From: Albidovulum sediminicola
GTDB lineage: Bacteria > Pseudomonadota > Alphaproteobacteria > Rhodobacterales > Rhodobacteraceae
Length of the DNA: 64,000 nucleotides
Reading direction: 5' to 3'
NCBI RefSeq assembly: GCF_025751575.1
Contig: NZ_JAOWLA010000007.1
Coordinates: 1 to 64,000 of the forward strand
Below are positions 25,018 to 33,047 of this stretch, piece after piece; position 1 is the stretch's first letter, and every line of letters begins with the position of its first letter. The notes under the pieces were generated by a model. It made no database searches. It saw only the letters and a program-made list of their open reading frames with translations, and had not been told where the DNA came from. The position numbers and the translations under genes were made by a program.

Positions 25018-25896
25018 TTAGCCCGATCCGGTGATCAACCGGGCGACGTGGCCGAAGTTGACGCGCCGGAACCGCACACCCGCCCCATGGGCGTGATTGA
25101 GGGCGAAGGCGACGGAGGGCTCGTCCTTGTCCGCGGGGATGGCGATGACATAAAGGTCATTGCCCAGTTGCCCCGTGACCGTGTCATACCAGGCGGCAAG
25201 TGTCGGCAGATCATGACGATCCCCCGCGATGTCATCAAGCAAGCCGCCCCCGTAGCCCTCCTGCTCCGGCTCAGAGAAGTAGGAGACGCTGTCGGCGAAC
25301 GGCCTGCAACCTTCGAGGAACTCGAAAGGTTTGAGCGAGGCGGCGCCCGTCTGCGACGGAAGGGGCGAGCGGAGTTGGAGAACGTCGGAGGCGGGCGTAT
25401 CCCCCGATGGCGCGTTCGCGTTCTCGTCCCGGGGGAAAGACGTCTCCCACAGGCTTTCGATGGCCGCTTCGGCATCGTAGCCGAGCAATTCGTGCGGGAC
25501 GCCCACGGTGAGGTCTCTCGGCTTCTCGAAGGATTGGTATTCCAGTACCAGCCCGTCACTGCGTGCGCAAAGTTCCGACATTGCGGCGTTCAGGCGCGCG
25601 ATCACGGCATCGCGGCCGGGGCCAAGGGCGACCTTGGCGGCATCGATGACCTCGGGCGCAGTGCCGGGCGCCTGAATTTCCGCGCGGAAGAGCCGGCGGC
25701 TACAAACGTCAAGCAGCGCGCGGCAATCCTGGCTGGACAGCCGGATCCTGCGCGCCTTGTCGATCTCGGCGATCGCCTGAACGATGGCGGCGTGGCGTTC
25801 CTGCGGCGTGGCTCCGGTCCCGAGGCCGCCGTTCCCCTTGAGTTTGGCGTTCCGGTCCCGCTTCACCCGGTCCATGAATAGGCTTCGCAAAGACAT
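25018..25896 (-). CDS. Hypothetical protein (unknown family)
   Basis: A 292-residue soluble protein that I do not recognise. The N-terminus is basic (MSLRSLFMDRVKRDRNAKLKG), the first half is predicted mostly helical and the middle is acidic and loop-rich. No signal peptide, membrane segment or known motif is visible. It ends 7 bp before the start of the ATPase gene and follows the roadblock-like gene after 75 bp, so the three are probably one transcript. It may be the adaptor between the roadblock-like protein and the ATPase. Confidence 0.65.
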   Translation of the reverse strand: MSLRSLFMDRVKRDRNAKLKGNGGLGTGATPQERHAAIVQAIAEIDKARRIRLSSQDCRALLDVCSRRLFRAEIQAPGTAPEVIDAAKVALGPGRDAVIARLNAAMSELCARSDGLVLEYQSFEKPRDLTVGVPHELLGYDAEAAIESLWETSFPRDENANAPSGDTPASDVLQLRSPLPSQTGAASLKPFEFLEGCRPFADSVSYFSEPEQEGYGGGLLDDIAGDRHDLPTLAAWYDTVTGQLGNDLYVIAIPADKDEPSVAFALNHAHGAGVRFRRVNFGHVARLITGSG

Positions 25897-25920
25897 TTGC
25901 GCTTATTGCCCCACATTATG

Positions 25921-25946
25921 CGGGTGCCCCCGAAAAAGGGCACCCG
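25921..25946 (-). terminator. Hairpin between the roadblock-like gene and the downstream unknown gene
   Basis: CGGGTGCCC and GGGCACCCG pair across an eight-base loop containing the T-run on the minus strand, 26 bp past the roadblock-like stop codon. No T-run follows the stem, so partial termination or 3'-end protection of the roadblock mRNA is more likely than a full stop. This would give much more of the first protein than of the next two. Confidence 0.55.
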
Positions 25947-25971
25947 TCGTTATCGAGATCCGGCGAAAGTG

Positions 25972-26376
25972 TCAGACCGCTTCCGCCAGCGTGTCGACGG
26001 TCAGGCGGCTCTTGGCGAGCACCATGCCGATGTTCGCGCTCTTGCGGCAAACGAAGCTGATGACATGGTTGGGGTATTTCTTGGTGCGCAGGAAGACGTG
26101 GATCAGGTTGTCGCTGAAGACCAGGAATTCGTTGAAATAATGGTTGCCCGCGTCCTTCTGGCCGCGCGAGCCCCGGAAGTGCTTTTCGATTTGCAGCACG
26201 TTCGGCCCCTGGAACATGTCGGCGGTCGCCGCCGCAACCATGTCGAGCACGGCCTGAGGGTGGGAATCGAGGGTCTTGACGCTCAGCAGAAGGCCGGACT
26301 CGATGTCGATGTAGGCGCCGGCAACACATTCCGGAACGCCGTTCATTGCGTCAGAGAGGGCTTTATCGAGAGACAT
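25972..26376 (-). CDS. Roadblock/LC7-like small protein
   Basis: A 134-residue cytoplasmic protein. Its pattern (helix, AGAYIDIESGLLLSVK strand pair, long helix DMVAAATADMFQG, then two strand pairs NEFLVFSDNLIHVFLRT and HVISFVCRKSANIGMVL) matches the roadblock/LC7 fold used by MglB-type regulators of small GTPases and by two-component accessory proteins. AAGGATAT lies upstream of the ATG. No GTPase is encoded nearby; the ATPase two genes on is the nearest nucleotide-binding partner. Fold assignment is by pattern, so moderate. Confidence 0.55.
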   Translation of the reverse strand: MSLDKALSDAMNGVPECVAGAYIDIESGLLLSVKTLDSHPQAVLDMVAAATADMFQGPNVLQIEKHFRGSRGQKDAGNHYFNEFLVFSDNLIHVFLRTKKYPNHVISFVCRKSANIGMVLAKSRLTVDTLAEAV

Positions 26377-27008
26377 GGGATATCCTTATTTGCGTTTGCT
26401 CAGATTTGAAGAAAAGCGCCGGCCAAAAGCCGCGCGAAAAACTCGTACAAAAACCGGAACCAGCGCACCGATACTCAGGGTGTTCGGACATCAGCCTGTC
26501 TTGTGGCGCAGCGAAATGTTCTGTGGCTGCATCGTCATCGACAGCGCCGACTTGCGTCCGTGCTTGTCCAAAATCTTCACTCAGAAAAACTATGTGCCCT
26601 TATTATGTGGTGCAGTTGCCTTGAAATCCGGACCGCCGCGGCGTCGTAATGATCGCCGCACCAGAAGGTCCGCGCGTGGCGTTGCACCTCATGTCGTTCT
26701 GTCATGGCGATCGCGAAAGACTCGCTTCACCCGTTGGTGGGCAAACTGCCCCGGCAATGCGGCGGGATTGAGGCCGAAAGCTGACGAAATCTTCCGCGCC
26801 GCTGGGCGAATGTTGCGCGATCAACGCCTGATCGGGGCGCCATGCGAAATCGTCATATTTCCGTCACCGGCACGCCCCTCAGCTGGCGCATTCCGCCCCG
26901 ACTGTTCGCGCATCTATCGACGCTCGGATCGAGCGTCATCTTTGCACGGTATTTTTCAAGACAGCGGCAGGCCCCTCGCTCCGAAGGGTTCCGCCCGAAG
27001 GAATTTCA
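26377..27008. promoter_or_regulatory. Divergent 632-bp regulatory region between the roadblock-like and ferredoxin-reductase-globin genes
   Basis: No supported gene. Overlapping open frames exist on the plus strand but have random-looking translations. The most notable element is a perfect palindrome GACGCTCG-GAT-CGAGCGTC at 26919-26937, 71 bp before the globin-fusion start, followed by TTTGCACGG and GTATTTTT. AAGGAATTTCA before 27009 is the ribosome binding site. The length suggests complex control of both divergent operons. Confidence 0.45.
26919..26937. promoter_or_regulatory. Perfect 8-bp-arm palindrome upstream of the globin fusion gene
   Basis: GACGCTCG and CGAGCGTC flank a three-base centre. 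Position and symmetry suit a transcription-factor operator; a short hairpin in a leader RNA is the alternative. It does not resemble an FNR or NsrR consensus. Confidence 0.45.
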
Positions 27009-28580
27009 ATGGACGGATCTGAGCACCCAGGCCAATTCATCGCTGACAACTGGATTTCATTCGATGGAAGGCGCTACGAGGTCGCGCCCGGCCAGACGGG
27101 GTTGGAGGCCATGCTTGCGGGCGGCGCGAACGTCACCTTTTCCTGCCGCAAGGGGACCTGCCGGTCCTGCATGATGGAGGCGACGTCCGGCGATCCCGGC
27201 CCCGAGGCGCGTTCGCGCCTGCCCCAGACCCTGCAGGATCAGAACTTCTTTCTTCCCTGCATGATGAAGAACCCACAGGCGGTCGTGGCGCGTCTTCCCG
27301 ACCCGTCGAAATGCGTGGTGCAGGCCGATATCGTGGAAAAGACCCAACTGGGGCCGAACATCCACAAGATCGTGCTGGAGACGCACAGCGTTCTGGACTG
27401 GCTTCCCGGCCAGTTCGTCACGGTCCGCCGCGACGGGACGCGGGCGCGCAGCTACTCCATCGCGAGCTGCCCCGACGACTACTACCTGGAACTGCATGTG
27501 CGCCATTATCCGGACGGAGCGGTCAGCGACTGGCTGATCAATGGGCTGGATGTCGGCGCGACGATCGAGCTCGTCGGGCCCACGGGCGATTGCTACTACA
27601 GGGGGCAAGCGGACCGCCCGCTGCTGCTGATCGCCAGTGGAAGCGGCGTGGGGATGCTGGCCGCGCTGGTGCGGGGCGCGCTGCGCGCGGGCCATCAGGC
27701 GCCGATACACCTGGTCCATGGCGCGCGGCGGCCCGAGGATCTTTACCTTTGCGCGGACCTCGACCGCATGGCGGCTGAGCACGGGAATTTCAGCGTCGAC
27801 TACGTCGTGACCGGCGGCGATCCAGTCGCGACGATCACCCGCGCGATCCCCGTGGAAGCCGAGCTTGAGGGAAACATCATCTATCTTTGCGGCGCGCCGG
27901 ACATGGTCGAGGCGGGCCGCATCGCCGCCCTGCGCCAAGGCGCGGCGCTGGAGGACCTGTTCTCGGACCCGTTCGAAAGCCACACCCCCTACCGGCCGCG
28001 CGATGCGGGCAAGATCGATGCAATCCAGCCGGACGCGGAGCTCTGGTCGGCGCTGGGCAATGGTGACAAGCTGACGGAGATCCTCCAGGATTTCTACACT
28101 CAGGTCTTCGAAGACCCCCGGCTTGAGCCGTTCTTCCGCAAGGTGACGAAGGCGCGGCTGATCGAAAAACAGTATGCCTTCCTGGCGGACCTGTTCACCG
28201 GGCAGCGGCTCTACTTCGGGGAAAGGCCCTTCAACTCCCATCACTGGATGATCATCTCGGACGAACTCTTCGACTACCGCGAACGGATGTTCTTCGCCGT
28301 CGTCGAACGGCACGGGATCGCGCCCCGGCTGATGCGCCGCTGGGCCGCGCTCCATGAAACCTTCCGCCGCGAGATCGTGAAATCGGCCATGCGCGGCCAG
28401 TGGATCGAGGGCAGGGAGGTGACGAAGCCGCTTTACACCGACGAGGTCATGACGGTCGCAACGCTCTGCGACGGCTGTCAGGAAGAGGTGCAGGCAGGCG
28501 AGACGGTCCGTCACTACCTGCGGACGGGGGAAATCTTCTGTACTCGCTGCACGGTCAAGGCTGGTGCCGGGACGGCTTGA
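27009..28580 (+). CDS. Ferredoxin / FAD-NAD(P) reductase / truncated globin / zinc-ribbon fusion protein
   Basis: A 523-residue fusion. Residues 15-95 are a plant-type 2Fe-2S domain (Cys46, Cys51, Cys54 and Cys84). Residues 100-320 are a ferredoxin-reductase module: FAD motif RSYSIAS (147-153), nucleotide motif ASGSGVGMLAAL (209-220), and YLCGAPDMVEA near the end. Residues 345-460 resemble a truncated haemoglobin (FYTQVFEDPRLEPFF, then SHHWMI with His411 or His412 as candidate proximal ligand). Residues 487-514 carry two CxxC pairs (CDGC, CTRC) like a zinc ribbon. Domain order differs from flavohaemoglobin, which is globin first. Likely NAD(P)H-driven chemistry on NO, O2 or another haem ligand, or redox sensing; not proven. 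Confidence 0.8.
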   Translation: MDGSEHPGQFIADNWISFDGRRYEVAPGQTGLEAMLAGGANVTFSCRKGTCRSCMMEATSGDPGPEARSRLPQTLQDQNFFLPCMMKNPQAVVARLPDPSKCVVQADIVEKTQLGPNIHKIVLETHSVLDWLPGQFVTVRRDGTRARSYSIASCPDDYYLELHVRHYPDGAVSDWLINGLDVGATIELVGPTGDCYYRGQADRPLLLIASGSGVGMLAALVRGALRAGHQAPIHLVHGARRPEDLYLCADLDRMAAEHGNFSVDYVVTGGDPVATITRAIPVEAELEGNIIYLCGAPDMVEAGRIAALRQGAALEDLFSDPFESHTPYRPRDAGKIDAIQPDAELWSALGNGDKLTEILQDFYTQVFEDPRLEPFFRKVTKARLIEKQYAFLADLFTGQRLYFGERPFNSHHWMIISDELFDYRERMFFAVVERHGIAPRLMRRWAALHETFRREIVKSAMRGQWIEGREVTKPLYTDEVMTVATLCDGCQEEVQAGETVRHYLRTGEIFCTRCTVKAGAGTA

Positions 28581-28642
28581 CGAGCCCCCGCGCACAGGCG
28601 CAGCCTGAGGAGGCCCGACGGAATGCTGGGGGACGCTCGAAC

Positions 28643-29170
28643 GTGATTGCCGAAATGTTTGACGATATCCGGCCCGAGCGGGTCATGTCCGACTATTTCG
28701 GGCCGACGGGGTTCTTCTGGCTGGTTCCCGGCCTGCTCGGCGGTGCGGCGCGCCCCGGTCTCGGAGCGCCGATGGAGCGTGACCTCGCGGCGCTCGCGCG
28801 GGTCGGCGCACGCCTGCTCGTGACCCTGACGGAGGAATGGGAGCCAGATGTGCAAGCGATCGAATCGCAGGGCATGGCCTCGCTTTACGTCCCGGTTCCC
28901 GACCGCATGCCGCCCAGCGTCGAGCAGATGATCATGATCTGCCGAGAGGTCGAGCGGCGGCTCGAAGCCGGGCAGGCTGTTGTCCACCACTGCCACGCCG
29001 GCAAGGGGCGCACTGGCACCGCGCTGGTCGCCCAGCTGATCTGGCGCGGTTTGCCCCCCGCCGAGGCCCTCGCCGTGGCGCGCCAGCGCAATCCGCGCTG
29101 GGTCGAAAGCGCCGAGCAGGAGGACTTCCTGGAACGGTTCGGCGCGGTCGTCAGCCAGATGCGGCCCTAG
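28643..29170 (+). CDS. Dual-specificity/tyrosine-type protein phosphatase-like protein
   Basis: A 175-residue protein with the Cys-based phosphatase loop HCHAGKGRTG (C-x5-R), an upstream general-acid region (VPVPDRMPPS) and a WEPDVQAIE segment typical of bacterial dual-specificity phosphatases. The GTG start at 28643 is preferred because GGGGGA lies 7 bp upstream; ATG 28655 is the alternative. It follows the globin fusion by 62 bp on the same strand and is probably cotranscribed, linking haem/redox chemistry to dephosphorylation of a protein or small molecule. Confidence 0.72.
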   Translation: MIAEMFDDIRPERVMSDYFGPTGFFWLVPGLLGGAARPGLGAPMERDLAALARVGARLLVTLTEEWEPDVQAIESQGMASLYVPVPDRMPPSVEQMIMICREVERRLEAGQAVVHHCHAGKGRTGTALVAQLIWRGLPPAEALAVARQRNPRWVESAEQEDFLERFGAVVSQMRP

Positions 29171-29186
29171 CCGCCGCCCCCGGCCG

Positions 29187-29975
29187 TCAGGACTTGCCGA
29201 GCGCCGCATCACGCTCTGCCAGCGCCTGCCTGGCGGCCCCGGCCAGCAGCGACACGTCGTTGACGCCCGCGACCAGGTGGTAGCCGCGCTCGCGCAGGTC
29301 CGCCCATCCGCGCCCTCCGCCGGGAACGGTGGCCAGCAGCGTGCCCACCTTCGCGCAGATCGCCTCGACCTCGGCGAAGGCGGCTTGCGGGACCGGATGC
29401 GTCATGTCCTCCAGATGGCCGAGGGCCGCCGACAGGTCGTTCGGACCAAGGAAGATCCCGTCCACGCCGGGCGTCGCGGCGATCGCTTCCAGCGAGGCGA
29501 TGCTGTCGGGGTGTTCGCACTGGACGAACAGCAGCAGATCCTCATGCGCCAACTCGCGCGCATAGCCGGGGCGCGCGCCGAAATGCGATGCGCGCACGAT
29601 CGAGGCCGCGTAGCCCCGCCCACCTTGTCCGGACCCGCCCCGCCCGGGATAAAGACAGGATCGCGCGATGGCGGTAGCCTGTTCGGCGCTGTTGACCATC
29701 GGCACGACCAGCGACCGGAACCCGCGGTCCAGCACCCGCTTCAGGGTCGTGTCCAGACCGTCTGGGACGCGCAGGATAACCTCGCCGCCAGCGGCCTCGA
29801 CCGCGCGTGCGACGGCCACCCAGGTTTCAAGGTCGCCGACCCCGTGTTCGCCGTCGATCAGGATCGTCGGCCAGCCGTGGCGCACCATGATCTCGGCCAC
29901 GTCGGGGTTGCCCAGTTCGGCCCAAGCGGCCGTGACGAATTCGCCGTTCAGCAGGCGTTGTTTCAGCGGGTTCAT
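29187..29975 (-). CDS. HpcH/HpaI-family aldolase
   Basis: A 262-residue aldolase (2-keto-3-deoxy acid type). It shows the metal/substrate motifs LIDGEHGVGD, LVVPMVNSAEQA, VQCEHPDSIASLEAI and FLGPNDLSAALG in the normal order for this family, which cleaves 4-hydroxy-2-oxo acids to pyruvate or a homologue plus an aldehyde. The start is 29975, behind AAGGACATCCT. It converges on the phosphatase gene with a 16-bp gap and has its own promoter in the 240 bp before the island boundary. The specific substrate is not evident. Confidence 0.85.
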   Translation of the reverse strand: MNPLKQRLLNGEFVTAAWAELGNPDVAEIMVRHGWPTILIDGEHGVGDLETWVAVARAVEAAGGEVILRVPDGLDTTLKRVLDRGFRSLVVPMVNSAEQATAIARSCLYPGRGGSGQGGRGYAASIVRASHFGARPGYARELAHEDLLLFVQCEHPDSIASLEAIAATPGVDGIFLGPNDLSAALGHLEDMTHPVPQAAFAEVEAICAKVGTLLATVPGGGRGWADLRERGYHLVAGVNDVSLLAGAARQALAERDAALGKS

Positions 29976-30214
29976 AGGATGTCCTTGGCAAACGGGGGCA
30001 GGTGGTGCGAGCCCGGGCACGCAGGGCAGGCGCGCCTGCATCGCGCATCATCCGGTTTCGGGCCTTGCCCTTTGGAACAGGGCTATCTTGGGCCAAACCG
30101 TCAGCGACCGCCAGATGGCTTCACGGGCCGCGCCGGTACGACTGCGATTTTCCTCGACGCCCCAAGGGCATCTGAGCTGCAAAAGACTGGACGACCTTGC
30201 CGAAGAAGGAAGAG

Positions 30215-30228
30215 TGGTGCGGTTGAGA
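30215..30228. repeat. attL: left 14-bp attachment-site repeat
   Basis: TGGTGCGGTTGAGA, identical to the end of the tRNA-Leu gene at 49911-49924 (complement of its last 14 nucleotides including CCA). The sequence diverges immediately on both sides. This is the duplicated core left by site-specific integration. Confidence 0.88.
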
Positions 30229-30360
30229 GGCACCGTATGTATGGCAATCGTCGCTCATCCGAGAACAGGCTTGCACACCTGGTTTCCTGTATGTATTTGG
30301 CATTTAAACAAAAAAGATCAAACCTGACCAACTCTGCCTAATGCAATTCCAACACATGAT

Positions 30361-30380
30361 GGTGGGCTAGCTGGTGGGCC
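30361..30380 (+). repeat. Subterminal repeat (left), candidate integrase arm site
   Basis: GGTGGGCTAGCTGGTGGGCC lies 132 bp inside attL and just before the integrase gene. It matches the right-end copy at 49838-49857 at 18 of 20 positions, in the same orientation. Each copy contains GGTGGGC twice, 11 bp apart, about one helical turn. Such paired sites suit arm-type integrase binding. Confidence 0.6.
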
Positions 30381-30406
30381 AGGTTTCAAATGTCAGGGGT
30401 TCAAGC

Positions 30407-31621
30407 ATGGGACTGACCGCGATCGCAATAAAGAAGGCAGGCGACGGCGTCCTGTCTGACGGCAAAGGCCTGAGATTGGAAAAGAAAGGCAACGGCGGCA
30501 AGTGGATTTGGCGATATTCCTTTGCGGGGAAGCGCCGTGAAATGGGTTTCGGTACATGGCCAACGGTCGGGTTGGCGGATGCCCGCAACGAGCGTGATCG
30601 TTGGGCATTGATCTTGAGCCAGGGGAAAGATCCAATCTCCGAACGGAACTCCCAAAAAGCTGCCATTCGAGCTGAATTGGAGCGCAAAGATCCCACGCTG
30701 GAAGAGCTCGCCTCAGAGTTCTTTGATGTCTACAAGCGCAGCCTGCGAAAGGATGGGGCATCAGCACGCTGGATGTCGCCTCTAGAGAAGCACATTTTTC
30801 CCAAGATTGGCCGAAAGCCCGTTTCGACAATTACTCAGAGAGATGTACGCGACGCTCTAAAACCCATCTGGGAGTCCCAGCACCCAACCGCGGAGAAGGC
30901 GATTCAGCGCTTGGGTAAGATATTCCAGGATGGACGACTTCGCGGCTATGAGTGCGATAAGTTCACGATCGATGCGGCGCAGAGCATGCTCGGGCATGCC
31001 CAACACAAAACCACGTCCATCGAAGCTACGCCGTGGGAATACATTCCAGAACTCTACGCTTGGTTGGAAGGTAGGGGTGCATCGGCCTCGTGCCTACAGT
31101 TCATGATCCTAACGCTTGTGAGGGCTGGCGGCTGTCGACAGGCGCGTTTCGATGAATTCACGGCCGATATCTGGACGGTGCCGGCAGAGAAAATGAAAGG
31201 ACGGCTTGAAGAAGTGATGGACTTCCGAGTTCCACTCTCTCCGCCAGCTCTGGAGATCATCAAGCGGCGAAGGGAGCTAGGTGGAGAATGGGTTTTCCCT
31301 GGCTACCGTGGTACCCCGCTGACGGATGCGTCCCTTTCGAAGTTCCTCAGAGATAACGGGCATGAGGGTAAGCCGCATGGTTTTCGAACCAGCTTCCGAA
31401 CTTGGGTTCAGGACAATGATGCGGCGCCGTACGACGTAGCCGAAACAATTCTTTCTCACAAGATTGGGGGTAAGACCGAGCGCGCCTACGCTAGGTCTGA
31501 CCTGCTGGATAGACGGCGTCCTGTAATGTTGAAATGGGCGCGATTTGTTCTTGGAGACAAGGACTGGTCCAAGCCAATGCCGAATGAGACTTCCGCTAGT
31601 TCGGGGGGGCTGCCAACTTAG
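30407..31621 (+). CDS. P4-type tyrosine integrase of the island
   Basis: A 404-residue tyrosine recombinase. The N-terminus (MGLTAIAIKKAGDGVLSDGKGLRLEKKG, residues 1-80) is the DUF4102 arm-binding domain of P4-like integrases. The catalytic domain (about 200-390) has HGFRTSFRTW with the His and Arg, an LSHKIGGKTERAYAR box with the tyrosine, and a degenerate first Arg box (VRAGGCRQARFDEF). It catalyses integration and excision at tRNA-Leu. It lies adjacent to attL and reads into the island. The start 30407 is chosen for homology-like opening; a start at 30374 is possible. Confidence 0.9.
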   Translation: MGLTAIAIKKAGDGVLSDGKGLRLEKKGNGGKWIWRYSFAGKRREMGFGTWPTVGLADARNERDRWALILSQGKDPISERNSQKAAIRAELERKDPTLEELASEFFDVYKRSLRKDGASARWMSPLEKHIFPKIGRKPVSTITQRDVRDALKPIWESQHPTAEKAIQRLGKIFQDGRLRGYECDKFTIDAAQSMLGHAQHKTTSIEATPWEYIPELYAWLEGRGASASCLQFMILTLVRAGGCRQARFDEFTADIWTVPAEKMKGRLEEVMDFRVPLSPPALEIIKRRRELGGEWVFPGYRGTPLTDASLSKFLRDNGHEGKPHGFRTSFRTWVQDNDAAPYDVAETILSHKIGGKTERAYARSDLLDRRRPVMLKWARFVLGDKDWSKPMPNETSASSGGLPT

Positions 31622-31669
31622 ACAGGCAAATTTCGAATGTGTTTCCCACGGCGCGAAAGGCTATGGCGG

Positions 31670-31700
31670 GAACTAGCACCACGGCTCCCAGTGCTAGTTC
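31670..31700. terminator. Perfect 10-bp-arm inverted repeat downstream of the integrase
   Basis: GAACTAGCAC and GTGCTAGTTC pair across an 11-base loop, 48 bp after the integrase stop codon and 36 bp before the end of the convergent Mrr-like remnant. No T-run follows. It could be a bidirectional stop for the converging genes or a protein-binding site. Confidence 0.5.
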
Positions 31701-31735
31701 GTTGCCTCGAGCCTGATGGTGTTGATTAAACCGCA

Positions 31736-31994
31736 TCACTTCCAGCCCGCGAGGGGATGATCGGGCTCGCCTAGAGGAATTTTCTTGGACATGGGGATGT
31801 CGTACTGGCTCAGCAAGATGACCCCAGTAGACTTCGCTAGATCAGTTGCACTCGCCGTGAAGCCTGCGCTGCTGAGTACCGCAGCCTTATCTAAACCATA
31901 GTGGATTTTTCCTGCATGCGCTTCCTGAACCGCTTTGTTGCTCGCCGGGGAAGAATACAGCTTGGTTTGAATGCCAATACTCACGTCGCCGCTT
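31736..31994 (-). pseudogene. Mrr-like restriction endonuclease, C-terminal part (split by IS5-family element)
   Basis: About 86 codons. SGDVSIGIQTKLYSSPASN and KAVQEAHAGKIHYGLDKAAV follow the Mrr catalytic (restriction endonuclease-like) region, with the Q-x-K half of the active site, then a typical ending VILLSQYDI. The frame enters the insertion sequence at 31995, so the ATG seen inside that element (32014) is accidental. The upstream half lies beyond the element at 33048-33277 and is in the same frame if the element is removed. Confidence 0.7.
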
Positions 31995-33047
31995 GGCGTT
32001 GTTGCGTAACTCACGCGTGCGGCACGATATCCCCTTTCCCCTACGGCATCAGCTTGCGCGAACGATTTCGGCCGTTCCGAGAGCCGAGAAGCGGTTCATT
32101 ACTGCGATGCGGATCTGGATTTCGGCGGTCTGGCGGTCCGGGTCTCTTGCGGCGATGCGTTCGCCGAAGGCCTTCAGGCACCCCATCTTTGCTTCGATCC
32201 GGCTTCGGACATGGTACCCGGTCCAGCGTTTCCAGAACGCCCGGCCGTAGTATCGAGTGGCACGCAGGGTTTCGTTTCGGGCGATCGCGGCCGGGCAGTC
32301 CTCTCTCCAGGGCCGGCAGTTCTTGCGGATCGGAATGAGCGCCGTGGCCTCGCGGTCAATGATGGCGGTGTGACAGCGGCGCGTATCATAGGCTCCGTCG
32401 GCGGTCACCGTGCCGATGTCTTCGCCCTTTGGGATCTGGTCCAGCAGGTCTGGCAAGACCGGACTGTCGCCGTCGCTGCTGGAGGTAAACTCCACCGCTC
32501 GAATGTCAGACGTGGCGGTGTCCATGGCCAGATGGACCTTGCGCCATTGGCGTCGGCCCTGAACGCCGTGCTTGCGTGCCTGCCATTCGCCATCACCGAG
32601 GAACTTGATGCCGGTGCTGTCCGCCAGCAGGTTCAGGGGGCCATCGGCGCGACGATACGGGATCTGGACGGCCAGTGTCTTCTGGCGTCGGCACAAGGTG
32701 GAGTAGTCAGGCACCGCCCAGTCCAGGTCCGCCATCTTCAGCAGGCTGGCCACCATCCCGGTCGTTTGCCGGAGCGGCAGCTTGAACAGGACCTTGATCG
32801 TCAGGCAGAACTGGATCGCTGCGTCGGAAAACACCGCAGGCCGACCGGGGCCGCCGTCATGCGGCGCAAACCAGGTCATGTCCTTGTCCAGCCAGATCAG
32901 CAGTGATCCTCGCTTGCGCGGAGAGGCCATGTAGCTGGACCAGTTCGTTGTGCGGTAGCGGGCAGGGAGTGGCTTGCTCATGCGGTCCGTCTAACCGTAT
33001 GGATTCGCGTTGTGAATCCTCAAAGACCAGAGTTCTGCAACAACGCC
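31995..33047 (-). mobile_element. Complete IS5-family insertion sequence (IS903 group), 1053 bp
   Basis: Terminal inverted repeats begin GGCGTTGTTGCGTAACTC (left, from 31995) and GGCGTTGTTGCAGAACTC (right, read inward from 33047), matching at 16 of 18 positions. The element contains one full-length transposase gene. The flanking 9 bp (31986-31994 and 33048-33056) are not duplicated, so either the target repeat has been lost or a neighbouring deletion has occurred. Confidence 0.92.
32049..32981 (-). CDS. IS5-family transposase (DDE type)
   Basis: A 310-residue transposase of the IS903 group, apparently intact. It has the N-terminal NWSSYMASPRKRGSLLIWLD region, the first catalytic aspartate in LLADSTGIK, the second in TVTADGAYDTRRCH, and the YHVRSRIEAKMGCLKAFGERI segment with the catalytic Glu and the Y-R-E spacing typical of IS4/IS5 elements. 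Codon use is GC-rich and unlike the AT-richer flanks, showing a separate origin from the island genes around it. Confidence 0.93.
   Translation of the reverse strand: MSKPLPARYRTTNWSSYMASPRKRGSLLIWLDKDMTWFAPHDGGPGRPAVFSDAAIQFCLTIKVLFKLPLRQTTGMVASLLKMADLDWAVPDYSTLCRRQKTLAVQIPYRRADGPLNLLADSTGIKFLGDGEWQARKHGVQGRRQWRKVHLAMDTATSDIRAVEFTSSSDGDSPVLPDLLDQIPKGEDIGTVTADGAYDTRRCHTAIIDREATALIPIRKNCRPWREDCPAAIARNETLRATRYYGRAFWKRWTGYHVRSRIEAKMGCLKAFGERIAARDPDRQTAEIQIRIAVMNRFSALGTAEIVRAS

Noticed and set aside
26810-26835. FNR-type site (TTGCGCGATCAA) upstream of the globin fusion
   Set aside because: Only one half-site (ATCAA) is good and the spacing is wrong for TTGAT-N4-ATCAA.
26375-27022. 215-codon plus-strand frame in the divergent region before the globin fusion
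   Set aside because: It begins inside the roadblock-like gene's start region, has no ribosome binding site, and its translation looks random. The region is better read as regulatory.
30359-30382. The GGTGGGCTA repeat as an insertion-sequence end
   Set aside because: The two copies are in direct, not inverted, orientation and flank the whole island rather than a transposase gene.
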